From contig JAIRVR010000006.1 of NCBI GenBank assembly GCA_031253795.1, forward strand, positions 1 through 63,588: 63,588 nt of DNA, read 5' to 3'. Every line of letters starts with the position of its first letter. Positions within the stretch are counted from its first letter, which is position 1. The position numbers and the translations under genes were made by a program. The notes under the pieces are model-generated. The model ran no database searches. It saw nothing but the letters and a program-made list of their open reading frames with translations, and was not told the DNA's origin. Positions 1 to 9,337 of this stretch are shown here, in pieces. This stretch comes from Burkholderiaceae bacterium. GTDB lineage: Bacteria; Pseudomonadota; Gammaproteobacteria; Burkholderiales; Burkholderiaceae_C.

Positions 1-7
1 AAACGCC

Positions 8-790
8 ATGATCAATTCGCTGTTCATCTCCAAGACCGGCATGGAAGCCCAGCAGACCCAGCTGGACGTGATCTCCCACAACCTGGCCAACGTCTCGACC
101 ACGGGCTACAAGCGCGCCACCGCGGTGTTCGAGGACCTGATGTACCAGAACCTGCGCCAGTCGGGTGCGCAGACCACCGAGCAGAACCAGCTGCCCACGG
201 GCCTGCACCTGGGCCTGGGCGTGCGCACCGTGGCCACTTCGCGCAACTTCCTGCAGGGCGCCCTGCAGCAGTCCAACAACGCGCTGGACGTTGCCATCGA
301 CGGCAATGGCTTCTTCCAGGTGAACATGCCCGACGGCACGACGGCCTACACGCGTGACGGCTCCTTCCAGGTGGACGCCCAGGGCCAGCTGGTCACGGCC
401 AGCGGCATGCCCATCGCCAACGGCATCACCATTCCCCAGGGCGCGACCAAGGTGTCGATCAGCCCCGAGGGTGTGGTCAGCGTGAACATGCCCGGCCAGG
501 CCGCGCCCCAGCAGGTCGGCAACATCGCCATGAGCCAGTTCATCAATCCGGCCGGCCTGGAGCCGCGCGGCCAGAACCTGTTCGTGGAAACCGCTTCCTC
601 GGGCCAGCCCCAGCAGGGCCAGCCCGGCGTCAACGGCCTGGGCACCATCCAGCAGGGCTACCTCGAAGGCTCCAACGTCAATGTGGTGCAGGAGCTGGTG
701 ACCATGATCCAGACCCAGCGCGCCTATGAAATGAATTCCAAGGCCATACAGACCTCGGACCAGATGCTGGCCAAGCTGGCGCAGCTGTAA
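8..790 (+). CDS. flgG: Flagellar distal rod protein FlgG
   Basis: FlgG forms the distal rod of the flagellar axle in the periplasm. The 260-residue protein has the usual family length. Its N-terminus carries the rod/hook signature ([19 protein letters not shown], about residues 19-37). Its C-terminus has the matching helix ([20 protein letters not shown]). The gene is complete, but its ribosome site is cut by the window edge. It heads the run flgG-flgH-flgI-flgJ-flgK-flgL; flgB, flgC and flgF should lie upstream, outside the window. It is separated from flgH by about 190 bases that contain an intergenic repeat. Confidence 0.97.
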   Translation: MINSLFISKTGMEAQQTQLDVISHNLANVSTTGYKRATAVFEDLMYQNLRQSGAQTTEQNQLPTGLHLGLGVRTVATSRNFLQGALQQSNNALDVAIDGNGFFQVNMPDGTTAYTRDGSFQVDAQGQLVTASGMPIANGITIPQGATKVSISPEGVVSVNMPGQAAPQQVGNIAMSQFINPAGLEPRGQNLFVETASSGQPQQGQPGVNGLGTIQQGYLEGSNVNVVQELVTMIQTQRAYEMNSKAIQTSDQMLAKLAQL

Positions 791-795
791 CACAT

Positions 796-910
796 CCCCT
801 GAGCGGCTTTGCCGCTTCCCCCTCTCTCGCTACGCGGGAGGGGGACGACGCCCTCGCTGCGGGGCGGCCCTTGCTCGGCGACCCTGGCCTGGGTCGCGCC
901 AGCCTCCAGG
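796..910 (+). repeat. Intergenic repeat element, copy A
   Basis: The flgG-flgH gap holds a GC-rich block with nested hairpins: CTGAGCGGCTTTGCCGCTT, then a CCCTC/GAGGG stem around TCGCTACGCGG, then a GGGCGGCCC segment ending in CGCGCCAG. A clearly related block with the same order of parts lies after fliA near 34548-34692, on the same strand. It looks like a dispersed palindromic intergenic element. I saw no coding sequence in it. Confidence 0.5.
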
Positions 911-983
911 GCCGCGCCAGATGGCGGAGGCTCGCCAGCTTCATGCGCAGCGCCATGGATCACTGAACACCGGAAACCTTGCC

Positions 984-1691
984 ATGACCCAACGCTCTTT
1001 CTCTCTTTCCGCGACGGGCGCCTGCCTGGCGATGGTGGCCGTGCTGTCCGGCTGCACTTCGCTCAACCCGCCGCCGCCCGTGGACATGCCGTCCACGGCG
1101 CCGCCCATCCTGCTGGCGCCCCCGCCCACGGCGGCCAGCCCCACGGGCAGCCTTTTCAACGCGGCCAGCTACCGCCCCGGCTTCGAGAACCGCCGCGCAC
1201 GCATGGTGGGCGACCTGGTGACGGTGCAGATCGTCGAGCGCGTGACCGCCAGCCAGAAGTCGGATTCGGGGCTCAAGCGCAGCAACAAGACCACGGCGGG
1301 CATTTCGGCCCTGCCGCTGTTCTCGGGCAATGCGGCGGCCAATCTCAAGGACCGCTCCAACATCGGCTTCAACAACAACAACGACTTCACGGGCTCGGGC
1401 TCCACGTCCAGCGACAACACCTTCACCGGCGCCATCAGCACCACGGTGGTCGACGTGCTGCCCAACGGCCATCTGGTGATCGCCGGCGAAAAGCAGATCG
1501 GCGTGAACCACAACGTGGATGTGCTGCGTTTCACGGGCACCGTGGACCCGCGCAGCATGCAACCCGGAAGCATCGTCGCCTCGACCCAGGTGGCCAATGT
1601 GCGCGTGGAATCGCGCAGCCGCGGCCAGTCCGGGGAAGCCCAGTCAATTGGCTGGTTGTCCCAGTTCTTTTTGAACGTTATGCCGTTCTGA
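984..1691 (+). CDS. flgH: Flagellar L-ring protein FlgH
   Basis: FlgH is the outer-membrane lipoprotein that builds the L-ring bushing around the rod. The chosen ATG gives 235 residues with a lipoprotein signal peptide and lipobox LSGC (Cys24 lipidated). The open frame reaches back to 921, but that would bury the signal sequence. Family motifs include GDLVTVQIVE and the C-terminal SIGWLSQFFLNVMPF. The gene is followed 20 bases later by flgI, as in other flagellar operons. Confidence 0.97.
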   Translation: MTQRSFSLSATGACLAMVAVLSGCTSLNPPPPVDMPSTAPPILLAPPPTAASPTGSLFNAASYRPGFENRRARMVGDLVTVQIVERVTASQKSDSGLKRSNKTTAGISALPLFSGNAAANLKDRSNIGFNNNNDFTGSGSTSSDNTFTGAISTTVVDVLPNGHLVIAGEKQIGVNHNVDVLRFTGTVDPRSMQPGSIVASTQVANVRVESRSRGQSGEAQSIGWLSQFFLNVMPF

Positions 1692-1711
1692 TAGTCCGGA
1701 GAATGGACAGC

Positions 1712-2860
1712 ATGAAAGTACTGTCCATGCTCCTGACATTGCGCCGCGCGCCGCGCCCCTTCTGGGTTGCCGCCGCACTCGGCGCCAGCATGCTGACCCT
1801 CCCGGCGCATGCAACACGCATCAAGGAGGTCGCTGCCGTGCAGGGCGTGCGCAGCAACCAGTTGACCGGCTATGGCCTGGTCGTCGGCCTCGATGGCACG
1901 GGTGACCAGACCACCCAGATGCCCTATACCAAGCAGGCCCTGTCCAATTACCTGGAACAAATGGGCATGTCCCTGCCCGCCACGGGCAACGCGGGCCAGC
2001 TGCAGCTCAAGAACGTGGCCGCGGTGATCGTCACGGCCGAGCTGCCGGCGTTTGCCCAGCCCGGCCAGGCCATCGACGTCGTGGTCTCCTCCATGGGCAA
2101 CGCCAAGTCGCTCAAGGGCGGCACCCTGGTGGCCACGCCGCTGCGCGGTGCCGACGGCGAGATCTACGCCCTGGCCCAGGGCAATCTGGTGGTCGGCGGC
2201 GCAGGCGCATCGGCCGGCGGCTCCAAGGTGCAGATCAACCACCTGAGCGCGGGCCGCGTGCCCCAGGGCGCCCAGGTCGAGCGCGCCGTGCCCACGCCGC
2301 TCAACGAAGGCGACACCATCACGCTGGGCCTCAATTCCACCGACTTCCAGACCGCCGACAAGGTGGTGCGCACCATCAACCAGCGCCTGGGCCAGGGCAT
2401 CGCACAGGCCCTGGACGGGCGCACCGTGCGCGTGGCCGCGCCCCAGGATCCCGGATCGCGTGTGCGCATGATCGCCGAGATCGAGGAAATGCCCATCGAG
2501 ACCTCCAAGCCGTCGGCCAAGGTGGTCATCAACGCGCGCACCGGATCCATCGTACTCAACCAGGCCGTGACTCTGGGCCCCTGCGCCATCGCCCACGGCA
2601 ACCTGGCCATCACCATCAGCACCACGCCCGTGATCAGCCAGCCCGGACCCTTCTCGCAAGGCCAGACCGTGGTGGCCCAGAAGTCCGACATCCAGATCAA
2701 GCAGGAGCCCGGCAACATCATCAACATGCCCGGCTCGCCCCAGCTCACCGACGTGGTGCGCGCACTCAACACCCTGGGCGCCACGCCCCAGGACCTGCTT
2801 GCCATCCTGCAGGCCATCAAGGCTGCAGGCGCCCTCAATGCCGAACTGGAGGTGATATGA
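1712..2860 (+). CDS. flgI: Flagellar P-ring protein FlgI
   Basis: FlgI assembles the P-ring in the peptidoglycan layer. The frame is open far upstream. I chose ATG 1712 because GGAGAA at 1698-1703 lies 8 bases before it, whereas the in-frame ATG at 1703 overlaps that site. The product is 382 residues. It starts with a Sec signal peptide ending AHA, then TRIKEVAAVQGVRSNQL and the VVGLDGTGD motif. The end (LLAILQAIKAAGALNAELEVI) is typical of the family. The stop overlaps the flgJ start (ATGA), so the two are translationally coupled. Confidence 0.97.
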   Translation: MKVLSMLLTLRRAPRPFWVAAALGASMLTLPAHATRIKEVAAVQGVRSNQLTGYGLVVGLDGTGDQTTQMPYTKQALSNYLEQMGMSLPATGNAGQLQLKNVAAVIVTAELPAFAQPGQAIDVVVSSMGNAKSLKGGTLVATPLRGADGEIYALAQGNLVVGGAGASAGGSKVQINHLSAGRVPQGAQVERAVPTPLNEGDTITLGLNSTDFQTADKVVRTINQRLGQGIAQALDGRTVRVAAPQDPGSRVRMIAEIEEMPIETSKPSAKVVINARTGSIVLNQAVTLGPCAIAHGNLAITISTTPVISQPGPFSQGQTVVAQKSDIQIKQEPGNIINMPGSPQLTDVVRALNTLGATPQDLLAILQAIKAAGALNAELEVI

Positions 2861-3804
2861 GCATCGCACTTCCCAACGGGTCGCAGCTGGCGTCCAGCAA
2901 TGCGCTGGCGGCCGATGCCCGCTCGCTCAACGCACTCAAGCTGGCCGCCGGGGACAACTCGCCCGAGGCCGCGCGCGAAACTGCCAAGCAGCTCGAATCG
3001 CTGTTCATGCGCGAGATGATCAAGAGCATGCGCGAGGCCACGATGAAGTCGGGCCTGCTCGACAGCGCCCAGGGCAACCTGAGCACCGACCTGCTGGACC
3101 AGCAGCTGTCGGTGTCCATGTCGGGCCAGCCCGGCGGCCTGACCGACGCGATCACGCGCCAGCTCGCGCGCACCATGGGCACGCAGGCGGCCGAGGACGC
3201 CGAGATCAACGTCCCTTCCACGCTGAGCCTGGGCCGCAACGCCTGGCGCAGCAGCAGCGCCGGCGCCTGGAGCGGCAGCCGCGCAGGCAGCGCCACACAG
3301 CCCATCGACGCCTATGCGCCGGCCCCCAAGGGCCGCGACAACTTCGTGGCCCACCACGGCAATGCCGCGGCGCGCATTGCCCAGGAAAGCGGCATTCCGG
3401 CCAGCTTCATGCTGGGCCAGGCCGGCCACGAAACGGGCTGGGGCAAGAGCGAGATCAAGAACGCCGACGGCAGCAACGCCCACAACCTGTTCGGCATCAA
3501 GGCCGGCAAGGGCTGGACCGGCAAGGTCGCCGAAGTCACGACCACCGAATACATCAATGGCACGCCGCGCAAGGTCACGGCCAAGTTCCGCGCCTACGAC
3601 TCCTACGAGGAGTCCTTCCGCGACTACGCCCGCCTGATCACCAGCAACCCGCGCTACGAAAAGGCCATGGAAAAGACCGGCTCCGCCCTGGCCTATGCGA
3701 CCGAGCTGCAAAAGGCCGGCTACGCCACCGATCCCGAATACGCCAGCAAGCTCAGCCGCGCCATCCAGAGCGCGGTGCAGAGCGCGGCCCGCGCCCAAGC
3801 CTAA
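2857..3804 (+). CDS. flgJ: Rod-cap and peptidoglycan hydrolase FlgJ
   Basis: FlgJ has two jobs. The N-terminal third (about residues 35-100, LESLFMREMIKSMREATMKSGL) is the rod-scaffold domain. The C-terminal part (about 150-310) is a glucosaminidase that cuts peptidoglycan so the rod can pass. The catalytic Glu is probably E192 in HETGWGKSEI, followed by NLFGIKAGKGW. The length of 315 residues is normal for the two-domain proteobacterial form. The start overlaps the flgI stop by 4 bases. Confidence 0.96.
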   Translation: MSIALPNGSQLASSNALAADARSLNALKLAAGDNSPEAARETAKQLESLFMREMIKSMREATMKSGLLDSAQGNLSTDLLDQQLSVSMSGQPGGLTDAITRQLARTMGTQAAEDAEINVPSTLSLGRNAWRSSSAGAWSGSRAGSATQPIDAYAPAPKGRDNFVAHHGNAAARIAQESGIPASFMLGQAGHETGWGKSEIKNADGSNAHNLFGIKAGKGWTGKVAEVTTTEYINGTPRKVTAKFRAYDSYEESFRDYARLITSNPRYEKAMEKTGSALAYATELQKAGYATDPEYASKLSRAIQSAVQSAARAQA

Positions 3805-3822
3805 CCAGACAGAGAACACGCC

Positions 3823-5793
3823 ATGAGCCTTTTGAACGTCGGGTCCCGTGCCCTGATGGCGAACCAGATCGCCCTGCAGACCACCGGCCACAACATCGCC
3901 AACGTCAATACCGCGGGCTATTCACGCCAGAGCGTGGCCTTCCAGACCTCGCCGGGCCAGAACATGGGCAGCGGCTACATCGGCAATGGCGTGGATGTGA
4001 CGACCATCCTGCGCAATTTCAACGAACTGCTGACGCGCCAGGCCGCCACGGCCGGTGCAGTCGCTGCGGCCGATTCGGCGCGTGCGCAGTCGCTGACCCA
4101 GATGCAGAACGTGTTCAGCGGTGGATCGACCGGCCTGGGCGCCGCCATCACCGACATGATGAACGCCTTCGGCGACGTGGCCAGCGCCCCCACCGATCCG
4201 TCGGCCCGCCAGGTGGTGCTCACGCGCATGAACGAGCTGGCCTCGCGCTTCCGGTCGGCGTCGGCCCAACTGGACGAGCTGGACTACAACACCAAGCAGC
4301 AGATGGGCAACGACGTCACCGTCGTCAACAGCCTGGCCAGCCAGGTGGCCTCGCTCAATGCCCAGATCAGCCGATCCATCGCCACGGGCCACACGCCCAA
4401 CGACCTGCTGGACCAGCGTGACCAGCTGGTGCGCGACATCAACAAATATGTGCAGACCACGCAGATCCCGGCCGAGGATGGCACGCTGAGCCTGTTCGTG
4501 GGCGGCAGCCAGCCCCTGGTGATGGGCGCCAATGCCGCCCAGATCGCCGTCAAGGAGGCCACCGAGTATCCGGGCAGCGGCAAGATGGCCGTGTACTTCC
4601 AGCAGCCCGGCGGCCAGAGCGTGGAGCTGACGCCGGCCATGCTGGGCGGCGGCGAGATCGCCGGCCTGCTGCAGTTCCAGGGCAGCGACCTGACCGAAGG
4701 CCGCAACCTGCTGGGCCGCATGGCCACGACCATCGGCGATGCGTTGAACCAGCAGAACAAGCTGGGCCTGACCATGTCGGGCCAGGCCGGCAGCGACCTG
4801 TTCAAGCTGGCGCTGACCAGCAACGGCTCCACCACGGGCGCGCAATGGGCCCCGCCCAACACGCCGCAGACCACGGTGGTGGACTCGACCGCGCTCAAGG
4901 CATCGGACTACCAGATCGTCTTCGGCACCACGGCGCCAGCCGGCAAGGTCATCCGCCTGTCCGACGGCAAGGTCACCGAGTTCAACGACATGGCCGATCT
5001 GAGCACCAAGCAGATCGACGGCCTGCGCTTCGACCTCAAGGCCGAGGGCACGAACGGCGCCACCGTGCTGTTCCGCCCCATGGCCGCGGCGGCCCATGAC
5101 ATCCAGGGCGCCGTGCATTCGGCCAACGATCTGGCCGTGGCCAACCCCGTGGCCGCCAGCATCCAGTCCCTGGGCGATGCCACCATGCAGATGGGCGGCA
5201 TCAAGGTCAGCGCGGGCTTCAGCCAGACCGCCTTCAACGGCGCCACGCTGTCCTTCAGCAAGAACGCCGCCGGACAGCTGGAATACACCATCAGCCCGGC
5301 TCCGGCCGCAGGCAGTGGCGTGCCGGCGACGGGCCTGTACACCTCGGGCCAGCCCATCCAGGTGGGGCCCGGCCTGCAGGTGACCCTGAGCGGCACGCCG
5401 GCCATCAACGGCACGAACAGCGACAAGATCGTGCTGGGCAAGGCCACGGACCCGCTGTACGGCAACGCCTACCAGCGCGACGCGGGCAATGCCAGCTCCT
5501 TCCTGGCCCTGCGCGACGCCAAGGTCTTCGATGGAACGACCACGCTGAGCGACGGCTTTTCGACGGCCATGGCCCAGGTCGGCACCCGCACGCAAAGCGC
5601 CAAGTACGCGGCCCAGCTGTCGGAGACCATTGCCAAGAACCTGGAGGCCGACCGCACGGCGGTCTCGGGCGTCAACCTCGACGAGGAAGCCGCCAAGCTG
5701 CTGCAGTACCAGCAGTCCTACCAGGCCTCGGCCAAGATGCTGCAGGTCGCCCAGAGCATTTTCGACAGCGTCATCCAGGCCGTCGGCCGCTGA
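3823..5793 (+). CDS. flgK: Hook-filament junction protein FlgK
   Basis: FlgK (HAP1) is exported and forms the first junction zone between hook and filament. It has 656 residues, within the family range. The N-terminal signature (ALQTTGHNIANVNTAGYSRQ) and the C-terminal helix (GVNLDEEAAKLLQYQQSYQASAK) are both present. It follows flgJ by 18 bases and precedes flgL by 23 bases. Its export chaperone FlgN is not in the window. Confidence 0.97.
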   Translation: MSLLNVGSRALMANQIALQTTGHNIANVNTAGYSRQSVAFQTSPGQNMGSGYIGNGVDVTTILRNFNELLTRQAATAGAVAAADSARAQSLTQMQNVFSGGSTGLGAAITDMMNAFGDVASAPTDPSARQVVLTRMNELASRFRSASAQLDELDYNTKQQMGNDVTVVNSLASQVASLNAQISRSIATGHTPNDLLDQRDQLVRDINKYVQTTQIPAEDGTLSLFVGGSQPLVMGANAAQIAVKEATEYPGSGKMAVYFQQPGGQSVELTPAMLGGGEIAGLLQFQGSDLTEGRNLLGRMATTIGDALNQQNKLGLTMSGQAGSDLFKLALTSNGSTTGAQWAPPNTPQTTVVDSTALKASDYQIVFGTTAPAGKVIRLSDGKVTEFNDMADLSTKQIDGLRFDLKAEGTNGATVLFRPMAAAAHDIQGAVHSANDLAVANPVAASIQSLGDATMQMGGIKVSAGFSQTAFNGATLSFSKNAAGQLEYTISPAPAAGSGVPATGLYTSGQPIQVGPGLQVTLSGTPAINGTNSDKIVLGKATDPLYGNAYQRDAGNASSFLALRDAKVFDGTTTLSDGFSTAMAQVGTRTQSAKYAAQLSETIAKNLEADRTAVSGVNLDEEAAKLLQYQQSYQASAKMLQVAQSIFDSVIQAVGR

Positions 5794-5816
5794 CTTGCGC
5801 ACAGGAGGAACAGACC

Positions 5817-7031
5817 ATGAGCATTGCCCGCATCGGCACGGCCAACATGTACGACAGCACCATCAACAACCTGAACTCGCGCCAAAGCGGTCTGGTCGAT
5901 CTGATGGAAAAGACCACCTCCGGCAAGCGCGTGGTGCGTGCCAGCGACGACCCCGTGGCCGCGGCCCAGGCCGAACGCGCACGCACACGCATCGCACGTT
6001 CGGAAAACGACCAGCGCGCGCTCAGCGCCCAGCGCGATGTGATCGCCCAGGGCGAAGGCAAGCTGGGCACGGCCCATGATGCGCTCAAGGACTTCCGCGA
6101 CCTGATCCTGCAGGCCGGCAACGGCTCGTATGACCAGAAGGCGCGCGACGCCCTGGTCCAGCAGCTCGAGAGCCTGCGCGACCAGGTGCTGAGCTATGCC
6201 AATGCCAAGGACTCCAACGGCCTGCCCATCTTCCGTGGACTCGGCAGCAAGGAAAACCCTGTGCTCAGCGCCACGCCCGGCGCCAGCTCGCAGCTGCAGC
6301 CCGGCCAGACCTCGGGCACCGACACCGGCCTGCCGATCGCGCTGGACGGGTTTTCCACCTGGATGAACGTGCCCACGGGCAACGGCGTGTTCGAGGTGTC
6401 GCGCCAGTCGGCCGCTGGCAGCTCGGCCTATGCCGACCTGGGCACCGTGCAAAACCCCAGCCAGATCACGGGCGACAGCTACAAGATCAACTTCACCAAG
6501 GACGCCACCACCGGAGCGGTCACCTACACCATCGACTCCACGGCGCCGGGCGCGACCAATCCCGTCGTGCCCGCCACGGCCTTCAAAAGCGGCGACAGCA
6601 TCAGCATCGGCGGCATGTCCGTCAAGATTTCGGGCGACCCCGCCACGGGCGACAGCTTCACGCTGGCCCCCAGCGAGCGCACCGACCTGTTCAGCGTGCT
6701 GGACAACGTGATCGCCGGCGTCAAGAACGGTGGCACCGATCCCGGCGGCCTGCAGCAGGTGCTGGGCCGCGGCCTCAACGAACTCGATTCGGGCATGAGC
6801 CGCGTGCAGGCCATGCGCAGTTTTGCCGGCGACCAGCTCAAGCGCGCAGACCGCCTCGAAGACGACATGAAGGGACAGGCACTTCAGCAGGAAGATGCGC
6901 GTTCCAGGGCCGAAGACATCGATATGATCAAGGCCCTGTCCGATGTGGAAATGCAGAAGGTGGGCATGCAGGCGGCCCTGCAGTCCTATGCATCGATCCA
7001 GAAGCTGTCCTTGTTCAACTTCATCAACTGA
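5817..7031 (+). CDS. flgL: Hook-filament junction protein FlgL
   Basis: FlgL (HAP3) is the second junction protein and shares ends with flagellin. A strong ribosome site (AGGAGG at about 5803) precedes the ATG. The 404-residue protein has the N-terminal flagellin-like helix (MYDSTINNLNSRQSGLVDLMEKTTSGKRV) in pieces and a flagellin-like end (SYASIQKLSLFNFIN). It is co-directional with flgK and with the HDOD gene 21 bases downstream. Confidence 0.96.
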   Translation: MSIARIGTANMYDSTINNLNSRQSGLVDLMEKTTSGKRVVRASDDPVAAAQAERARTRIARSENDQRALSAQRDVIAQGEGKLGTAHDALKDFRDLILQAGNGSYDQKARDALVQQLESLRDQVLSYANAKDSNGLPIFRGLGSKENPVLSATPGASSQLQPGQTSGTDTGLPIALDGFSTWMNVPTGNGVFEVSRQSAAGSSAYADLGTVQNPSQITGDSYKINFTKDATTGAVTYTIDSTAPGATNPVVPATAFKSGDSISIGGMSVKISGDPATGDSFTLAPSERTDLFSVLDNVIAGVKNGGTDPGGLQQVLGRGLNELDSGMSRVQAMRSFAGDQLKRADRLEDDMKGQALQQEDARSRAEDIDMIKALSDVEMQKVGMQAALQSYASIQKLSLFNFIN

Positions 7032-7052
7032 TAACCTGCAAGCCCCGCATCC

Positions 7053-8348
7053 ATGGTCCAGTCCGTCCTGAGTTCGCTGACCCTCGGCTATAGGCCGCTC
7101 TGGAACCGAAACCGGCGCCTGGCCGGCATACAGCTGTATCTGCACGAGGAGGCGGGCGCCGAAGCCGATGTCCAGCACCTGCTGCGGATACTGCAGGAGA
7201 TCTGGGGCACGCAATCGCCGCCCGTCCTGCTGTCGCCCCAGTCACGCCAGGTGCTGTGCAATCTGCTGGAGCGCGCGCCCAAGGGCAGCCCCTGGATCGA
7301 GGTGCGCGGCGACTGGCTGCAGGATTCGGGCATCTACGAGCTGGTGCGCCAGGCCCATGCGCGCGGTCTGATGCTGGTATGGCGCGGCCCCCTGGCCGAT
7401 GTGCCCGATGCCCAGGCCGCCCACTGGTTTGCCAGCAGCCTGCTGTACCTGCCGCCCGAAGGCGCGGCCGGTGTCCTCAACCAGAGCGTGCTGGCCCTGC
7501 AGCAGGCCGCGGAATCGGCGGCCGAGGCGGCGCCCAGCAAGCTGCCCCAGCCCCTGCGCATATCGCCCAAGCCCGCCCTCGCGCAACTGCAACTGCTGGG
7601 CGGCCAGATGTACGAAGGGCTGCACAGCCTGGCCCTGGCCGATCTGTGCCTGGACCGCTACCAGGCAGGCGCCATCGCCGGCTGGCCCGTGGCCGATGCC
7701 CTGTATGCGCAGCGCCACCATCCGGCCCTGCCCGGCCGCGACACCGTGCTGGCCCTGATGCGTGCCGTCGATGCCGAGCAGTCGCTGGAGGTGTTCGAAG
7801 ACATCCTGGGCGAGGACCCGATCCTTGCCTACCGCTTTCTGCTGTACACGAATTCGGCGGCCCTGGGCCTGCGCGGCAACGTGGACTCCCTGCGCCGCGG
7901 CCTGGTCATGCTGGGCTACGGCACGCTGCAGCGCTGGCTGACCGACCAGCTGCCCCATGCCTGCACCGAACCCAGCCTGGAGCCCGTGCGCGGAGCCATG
8001 CGCCTGCGTGCGGGCCTGGCAGAGCGGCTGATCGAGGCCGGAGTGAGCCACGAACTGCAGCGCGAGGTCTATCTTCTGGGCCTGTTCTCCCAGTTGGACC
8101 TGCTGCTGGGCGAGCCCCTGGCGACGGCGCTGCGCCGCATCCCGCTGTCCGAACGCGTTTTCGACGCTGCCGTCACGCGCACAGGTCCCTATGCCGCCGC
8201 CTTGCAGCTGGCCATTGCGCTGGAGTCCGAAGACCCGGCCCCCGTGCGCCAGCTGCGCGAGGACCACGAGCTGGATACGGAGGATGTGAACCGCATCCTG
8301 CTGCGCATGCTGAGCGAACTGCAGGTGGAAAAGGCGCCCGCCGCCTGA
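7053..8348 (+). CDS. HDOD-domain signalling protein with degenerate EAL-like N-terminus
   Basis: The C-terminal half (about residues 215-400) is an HDOD domain, a catalytically dead HD-like regulatory fold, seen in SLEVFEDILGEDPILAYRFLLYTNSA and the following GNVDSLRRGLVMLGYGTLQRWL. The N-terminal part (about 1-200) looks like the eroded EAL half of YuxH-type EAL-HDOD proteins, with no EAL or DDFG catalytic motif visible, so cyclic-di-GMP cleavage is unlikely. It is the last gene of the flgG-flgL run and ends at a terminator. A role in tuning flagellar output or motility is inferred from its position only. There is no clear ribosome site at the ATG. Confidence 0.75.
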   Translation: MVQSVLSSLTLGYRPLWNRNRRLAGIQLYLHEEAGAEADVQHLLRILQEIWGTQSPPVLLSPQSRQVLCNLLERAPKGSPWIEVRGDWLQDSGIYELVRQAHARGLMLVWRGPLADVPDAQAAHWFASSLLYLPPEGAAGVLNQSVLALQQAAESAAEAAPSKLPQPLRISPKPALAQLQLLGGQMYEGLHSLALADLCLDRYQAGAIAGWPVADALYAQRHHPALPGRDTVLALMRAVDAEQSLEVFEDILGEDPILAYRFLLYTNSAALGLRGNVDSLRRGLVMLGYGTLQRWLTDQLPHACTEPSLEPVRGAMRLRAGLAERLIEAGVSHELQREVYLLGLFSQLDLLLGEPLATALRRIPLSERVFDAAVTRTGPYAAALQLAIALESEDPAPVRQLREDHELDTEDVNRILLRMLSELQVEKAPAA

Positions 8349-8367
8349 ATCGCCCTGCCCCATCCCG

Positions 8368-8402
8368 ACGGCCTGCCCCTTTGCGAGGGCCAGGCCGTTT
8401 TT
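8368..8402 (+). terminator. Rho-independent terminator of the flg run
   Basis: An 8-base perfect stem (ACGGCCTG at 8368-8375, CAGGCCGT at 8391-8398) is followed by a T run to 8402. It lies 20 bases after the HDOD gene and ends the forward flagellar transcript. Confidence 0.85.
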
Positions 8403-8451
8403 CATGGCGCGGCGCGGCCTGCCACCGTCCTCTTCGAAATGCCCGGCCATG

Positions 8452-8479
8452 AAAAAACCGCCCCATGGGGCGGTTTTTC
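8452..8479. terminator. Bidirectional terminator between convergent units
   Basis: A symmetrical hairpin (AAAACCGCCCC with GGGGCGGTTTT) has A and T runs on its two sides, so it can stop transcription from both strands. It lies between the forward HDOD gene and the end of the reverse fliT gene. Confidence 0.85.
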
Positions 8480-8519
8480 TGTGGGCCCACCCGGCATCGG
8501 GTCGGCCTGGGCTCCAGCC

Positions 8520-8819
8520 TCAGTGCATCACATGGGGCTGGCCGTCGAACATGTGCTCGAACTGCGCGAGCCAGGGCTCGGCCAGCGTGCGGATCTGGGC
8601 ATCATTGCGCAGGATGCGCTGCATGATGCGGGCCTTTTCCTTGCGCTGCTCGGGCGCCAGCGGTTCGTCCTGCGCCTTCATGCGCAGCTGTTCGATCAGT
8701 ACGGCACAAGTGCCTTCGTAGCGCGCCACTCCATCCCAGTCTTTGTTCTGTGCGGCCTGCAGCATCTTGGCGCTGCTGTCTTCTATGGCCCGGTAAAAGT
8801 CAATCAAAGTCAACTCCAT
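8520..8819 (-). CDS. fliT: Flagellar export chaperone FliT
   Basis: This is a small, mostly helical protein of 99 residues, the expected size for FliT, which binds the filament cap FliD before export. It begins MELTLIDFYRAIEDSSAKML and has amphipathic helices with many Gln, Glu and Arg. It is called mainly from its place directly after fliS, 2 bases apart, in the order fliD-fliS-fliT. FliT is poorly conserved, so position carries most of the weight. Confidence 0.85.
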   Translation of the reverse strand: MELTLIDFYRAIEDSSAKMLQAAQNKDWDGVARYEGTCAVLIEQLRMKAQDEPLAPEQRKEKARIMQRILRNDAQIRTLAEPWLAQFEHMFDGQPHVMH

Positions 8820-8821
8820 TT

Positions 8822-9238
8822 CTATGTCCCGGCAATGGCCGATGTGCCGGCGATTTCACGCCAGCCACTGGCGACCGGGGCCAATACGTCCTGCGCGCTC
8901 TGCAGCAGGGCCACATCGTTGCGCAGGTTGGCCAGCGTCAACTGGGTGATGCTGTAGTCGTAGACCGAAATCAGGTTGTGCGCCAGCTCGCCGCCCTGTT
9001 CAGGGTTGACGGAGGCTTTCAGGCCTTCTTCAAGGATGCGCACCGCCTTGCCGATCTGCACGCCCTTTTCGCTGATATTGCCGCTTAGCATGGCCGCCTT
9101 GGCCTTGTTCAATGCCACGTCGAGGGCGTCGAAAAGCAGCTGGATCAGCTGGTGGGGGGATGCGCCGTCCACGGCCGACTGGACGCCGACCTGGGCATAG
9201 GCATTTGCAGCAGTACGACGGTTGAGCGATGTATACAT
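8822..9238 (-). CDS. fliS: Flagellin export chaperone FliS
   Basis: FliS binds the C-terminus of flagellin and stops early polymerisation. I chose the ATG at 9238, which has AAGGAA just upstream and gives 138 residues starting MYTSLNRRTAANAYAQVGV. The open frame runs to 9280 but has no ribosome site there. The family signature ASPHQLIQLLFDALDVAL is clear. It follows fliD by 99 bases and precedes fliT by 2. Confidence 0.95.
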   Translation of the reverse strand: MYTSLNRRTAANAYAQVGVQSAVDGASPHQLIQLLFDALDVALNKAKAAMLSGNISEKGVQIGKAVRILEEGLKASVNPEQGGELAHNLISVYDYSITQLTLANLRNDVALLQSAQDVLAPVASGWREIAGTSAIAGT

Positions 9239-9337
9239 GTTCGTTTCCTTGATGTCTTGTTTTTCGGCTGCAACGCTCAAAAATGTAGAGTGCCCTGCGA
9301 TCCGGTTACAGAAAACACGCCCGCCGCCGTACCAAAA

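Noticed and set aside
809..1711. Extension of the flgI frame far upstream through flgH.
   Set aside because: It overlaps flgH entirely; the signal peptide and ribosome site place the flgI start at 1712.
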